64,000 nt of DNA, taken from positions 110,165,563 to 110,229,562 of the forward strand of contig CM041297.1 in the NCBI GenBank assembly GCA_023052935.1, written 5' to 3'. This DNA is from Piezodorus guildinii (Eukaryota; Arthropoda; Insecta; Hemiptera; Pentatomidae). Positions 61,100 to 64,000 of the stretch are shown piece by piece. Position 1 is the first letter of the stretch. Every line of letters starts with the position of its first letter. Under the pieces are notes generated by a model. It made no database searches, was not told where the DNA came from, and saw only the letters and a list, made by a program, of their open reading frames with translations. The position numbers and the translations under genes are program-made.

Positions 61100-64000
61100 T
61101 TATGTTTGTGGTAGCAGTGGTGCCAATTTGGAAACAGGCCGGATGTACTCTCCTTTTGGAGTTTTAACTTTTACAACTCTAACTGTTCCATCTTTTCCGG
61201 GGTATACTTCCATTATTCTACCGGTAGGCCAATTTTGCACCGATGCGTTGGGTTCTTTTAGTAAAACTAGGGTTCCAATATTCAAGTTTGGTTTGGTCAA
61301 AGTCCATTTTGTCCGTTGCTGCAAACTATTTAAATAGTCATAACGCCATCTTTTCCAGACGTTTTGAATGCAACTTTGTACAATTTGCCACCTGGATAGT
61401 CTATTTTCAGGTACGTCTGTCAAGTCATGGGTAGGCAGTGACAACAAGGGTGCACCAATTAGGAAATGGCCTGGTGTAAGCACGTCATATTCAATAGGAG
61501 AGGATGAAATGGGATACAACGGTCGAGAGTTGAGGACTGCCTCAATCTTAACCACAAGAGTGCTCAGTTCTTCAAATGTTAACAAGTATGTGCCCACAAC
61601 TCGATTGAAATGGTACTTGAATGATTTCACACCGGCTTCCCAGATTCCCCCAAAATGTGGTGCATTAGGAGGGTTAAAGCACCACTGAATTCCTCGGTTG
61701 TGGAGGTGGTAATCCAAAGCATCTTTGGTACGCTTATCGTTGAACCATGCAAACAGTTCTTTCAAGTGTCGGTTTGCGCCGACAAAATTAGTACCGCAGT
61801 CCGAAAAGATTTGGCTGGGTAGTCCTCTTCGTGAAATAAATCGTTCAAGTGCTGCTAGAAACATTTCGGTAGAAAGTTGAGAAACAACTTCGAGGTGGAC
61901 TGCCTTTGTGCTCATGCAAACAAATAAGCAGACATAAGCTTTTTCCACATTTGCCTTTCGACGTTTCGATTCTTTAATGGGGAAGGGGCCCGCAAAGTCA
62001 ATCCCGGTATTAATGAATGCTCTACCCTGTTCGAATCGTGAAGGTGGTAAATCGGCCATTTTCGGACTATAATTTTGTACTCTAAACCGGTGGCATCGAA
62101 AACATTGATGTATTCGACACCGAATCAGTTTCCTTGCCGAAATTATCCAAAACTTACGTTGCAGCATTGACTGTAGTAATTGTGGACCTGCGTGTAGGTA
62201 TGCAATGTGGAAGTGATCTATGACCAGGGAACTTAAATGTGATTTGTGAGGAAGTAAAATTGGGTGTTTATTTTCGCAATTTAGCGGAGCGTTTGTAAGA
62301 CGACCGCCCACCCTGAGAATCCCTCGGCTATCAATAAAGGGTGATAGAGCCCCCAAAGAGGAGGATTTGGAGTCAGAGTTAAGAAATTCTTTATCAAAGT
62401 AAAAACGTTGGGTAACTTGTATAATTTTCTCTAGTGCAAGGTTCAGTTCAATGGCTGATGGGCGCCCTATTTGCCTTTTTGATATATTCAACCGTGCATT
62501 ATGCAAGAGTCTTAGCACATAAGCGAATACTCTCAAAAGTTTAGTATAAGACGAAAAGTTTTTAATAACACTAGTCAGATAGCAATCATTAGTTGGAGCA
62601 CTTAAAACAACCTCCTTTGTCTTTACTTCCGGCAAGTCTCCGGTACAATGGTTATTAAAATGATTACTGATTGGCCATGCTTCAATCGAGTGTTTCAGCC
62701 ATTCTGGACCTTCCCACCAAGTACCGTCTTTTAGAAAAGAGCCAGGAGTTAATCCTCTAGACGCTATATCCGCTGCATTATGATGTGATTGTACATGATA
62801 CCATTCACTATGAGAGGATTGATCCAAAATTGCAGTTACGCGATTGGCAACAAAAGTTTTGAGTTTGTAAGTAGGGATATTGAGCCAAGAAAGAGTGGTG
62901 GATGAATCTGAGAAATAATATGTGGCCTTTACCTCTAATTTTGACAAAAACGTTTCTAAAGACTTATGTAATTTCCCTAATAACAAGGCCGCACAAAGTT
63001 CTAGACGCGGAACTGTTAAAAGCTTTAGAGGAGCAAGCCTAGTTTTGGCAAGAATCAAACGGACCTCCACTCTCCCATTTTCATATTCGGTTCGTAAATA
63101 TTGGACCGCTGCATATCCTAGGGTAGAAGCATCTGCAAATCCTACAGCCGTTACTTGTTTTTTAGCAGCTGAAAACAAGCCCCGAGATATGTTAAGGGAT
63201 TTTAATAAAGGCATTTCATTAACAAAATGATCCCACTCAAGCAATAAATCGGGCGGAAGCTGAGAATCCCAATCCAGACGTCGTTTCCAAAGCTGTTGTA
63301 GTACACATTTAGCTTTGAAAATCACGGGTGCTAAATAACCAAGAGGGTCATACATCCTTGCTATAGTAGACATTACCCCACGTTTTGTATTTACGCGAGC
63401 GAGCTCTTGCACGTTATAAGAAATACTATCTCGTACAGGGTTCCATTGCATTCCCAATAGTTTAACAGATGAATCATCGAAGTCGGATAAGGATATTGTG
63501 GACTCACAAGACTCATGTGGCACGTTGGTAAGTAACAAAACATTTTGCGGTGAGTGTGAGTTATTATCAGGTAAGGGTCCTAGAATTATCCCTCCAAATA
63601 CTGTATTTAAGAGAGTGGGACAACTAGAAGTTGTTTTGATATTTCTGAAAATATTTAGAAACAAATCCGCTCCTAAAAGAAAATCTATAGGGCCTGGCTG
63701 GCTTCCAAAAGGAAGGGTCTGAAAGATCCTCACTGCTTAATTGTCTCCTAATATGCTCAGAGATAGGTTGAGAGGGCATATTATTACTTATTTGTTGAAT
63801 AATTACAGCATTTGTTCGCAACTTGGGATTTTCAGAATTTAATGGAACCAATGTGCAGTCTACCTGCTGAGTCCCACCAGCAATGGGGCTATTCGCAAAT
63901 CCACAGAGTTTGTGGGGGTTTTGAGAGGGTATCAATTTCAATTTTCTAGCACACGAAGCCGTAATAAACGAACGTTGTGCTCCACTGTCGATGACAATTC
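61100..64000 (-). pseudogene. BEL/Pao Pol: protease, RNase H, integrase; RT core deleted
   Basis: Partial at the window edge. The protease active site DSGAQRSFI is at about 63,990-63,965. The frame changes once at about 63,700-63,715. From 63,733 an 877-codon frame is open to 61,100: protease end (FLLGADLF, residues 19-26), then within about 60 residues the post-polymerase segment KLLGMQWNPVRD (91-102) and MYDPLGYLAPV. RNase H acidic residues are D201 (GFADAST), E245 and D276 (FSDSS). The integrase zinc site is H507/H514/C544/C547, with catalytic D579 (GIDFAGPF), D645 (SDCGTNFVGA) and E699 (GIWEAGVK). The usual C-terminal domain follows. The RT palm with its YxDD motif is absent, although the frame stays open across the gap. 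Integrase and RNase H look complete. No replication-competent product is possible. Confidence 0.92.

Larger units (their letters stand above)
60114..64000 (-). mobile_element. BEL/Pao LTR retrotransposon, 3' part (continues past window)
   Basis: On the minus strand the order is protease, (polymerase core missing), connection/RNase H, integrase, polypurine tract and 3' LTR. The Pol domain order and sequence style identify BEL/Pao. The gag, primer-binding site and 5' LTR would lie beyond 64,000. The insertion is in the 3' UTR of the jockey-type element ending at 60,113. BEL/Pao elements are classed with the reverse-transcribing viruses (Belpaoviridae). This copy is defective. Confidence 0.92.

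Overview
The window looks like repeat-dense intergenic DNA from an arthropod, most likely an insect or a close relative. The evidence is an AT-rich background plus the mix of elements: jockey-type, RTE-type and CR1/L2-type LINEs, a LINE whose ORF1 ends in a baculovirus-FP-like domain, mariner-type DNA transposons, a BEL/Pao LTR element and several tRNA-derived SINE families. I found no host protein-coding gene, no convincing tRNA or rRNA gene and no CRISPR array. Every long open frame I can interpret belongs to a transposable element. The species cannot be named from this sequence.

Layout. 1-13.6 kb: 5'-truncated jockey-type pieces (540, 5.2 and 7.3 kb), SINEs of three families (2.5, 3.4, 3.7, 6.3, 9.9 and 12.5 kb), a locally duplicated satellite-like tract (9.2-10.3 kb), an RTE-like tail with a 142-bp tandem duplication (11.2-11.9 kb) and microsatellites. 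13,621-18,633: an apparently complete minus-strand LINE bounded by a 12-bp target-site duplication (TSD). 19-25 kb: jockey tails, SINEs and the left end of a mariner. 25,269-28,500: a complete but decayed RTE-type LINE with an 18-bp TSD. 28.5-35 kb: mostly single-copy AT-rich DNA with a 61-nt hairpin and a few GC-richer blocks that could be conserved non-coding DNA. 35-41 kb: jockey fragments and a CR1/L2-type LINE inserted inside an older jockey-type copy. 41.4-43.5 kb: two copies of a SINE, one split by a hAT-like MITE. 44,890-45,384: a deleted mariner-like element with both terminal inverted repeats. 46,008-48,919: a 2.9-kb jockey-type LINE with a 14-bp TSD. 49-57 kb: more deleted LINEs, the right end of the mariner and further GC-richer non-coding blocks. 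57.4-60.1 kb: a jockey-type element with intact ORF1 but a gutted ORF2. 60,114-64,000: a BEL/Pao element on the minus strand, inserted in the jockey 3' UTR; its polymerase core is deleted and its 5' part lies beyond the window.

How the parts relate. None of the elements can be autonomous as written: each carries a stop, frameshift, lost catalytic residue or internal deletion. Target-site duplications and nesting give a relative history. The BEL/Pao element is younger than the 57-60 kb jockey copy, the CR1/L2 element is younger than the jockey copy it splits, and the hAT MITE is younger than its SINE host. The SINEs lack protein genes and would have depended on LINE reverse transcriptases in trans.

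I did not find a clearly new biological system. The observations I rate highest are: ORF1 and ORF2 of the 13.6-18.6 kb LINE lie in one frame, separated by a TGA followed by C with no Met codon before the endonuclease; a 3'-UTR hairpin of one jockey subfamily keeps its pairing despite sequence change; a BEL/Pao Pol frame stays open across a deletion of the whole polymerase core; and a compact 61-nt hairpin resembles a small pre-miRNA.
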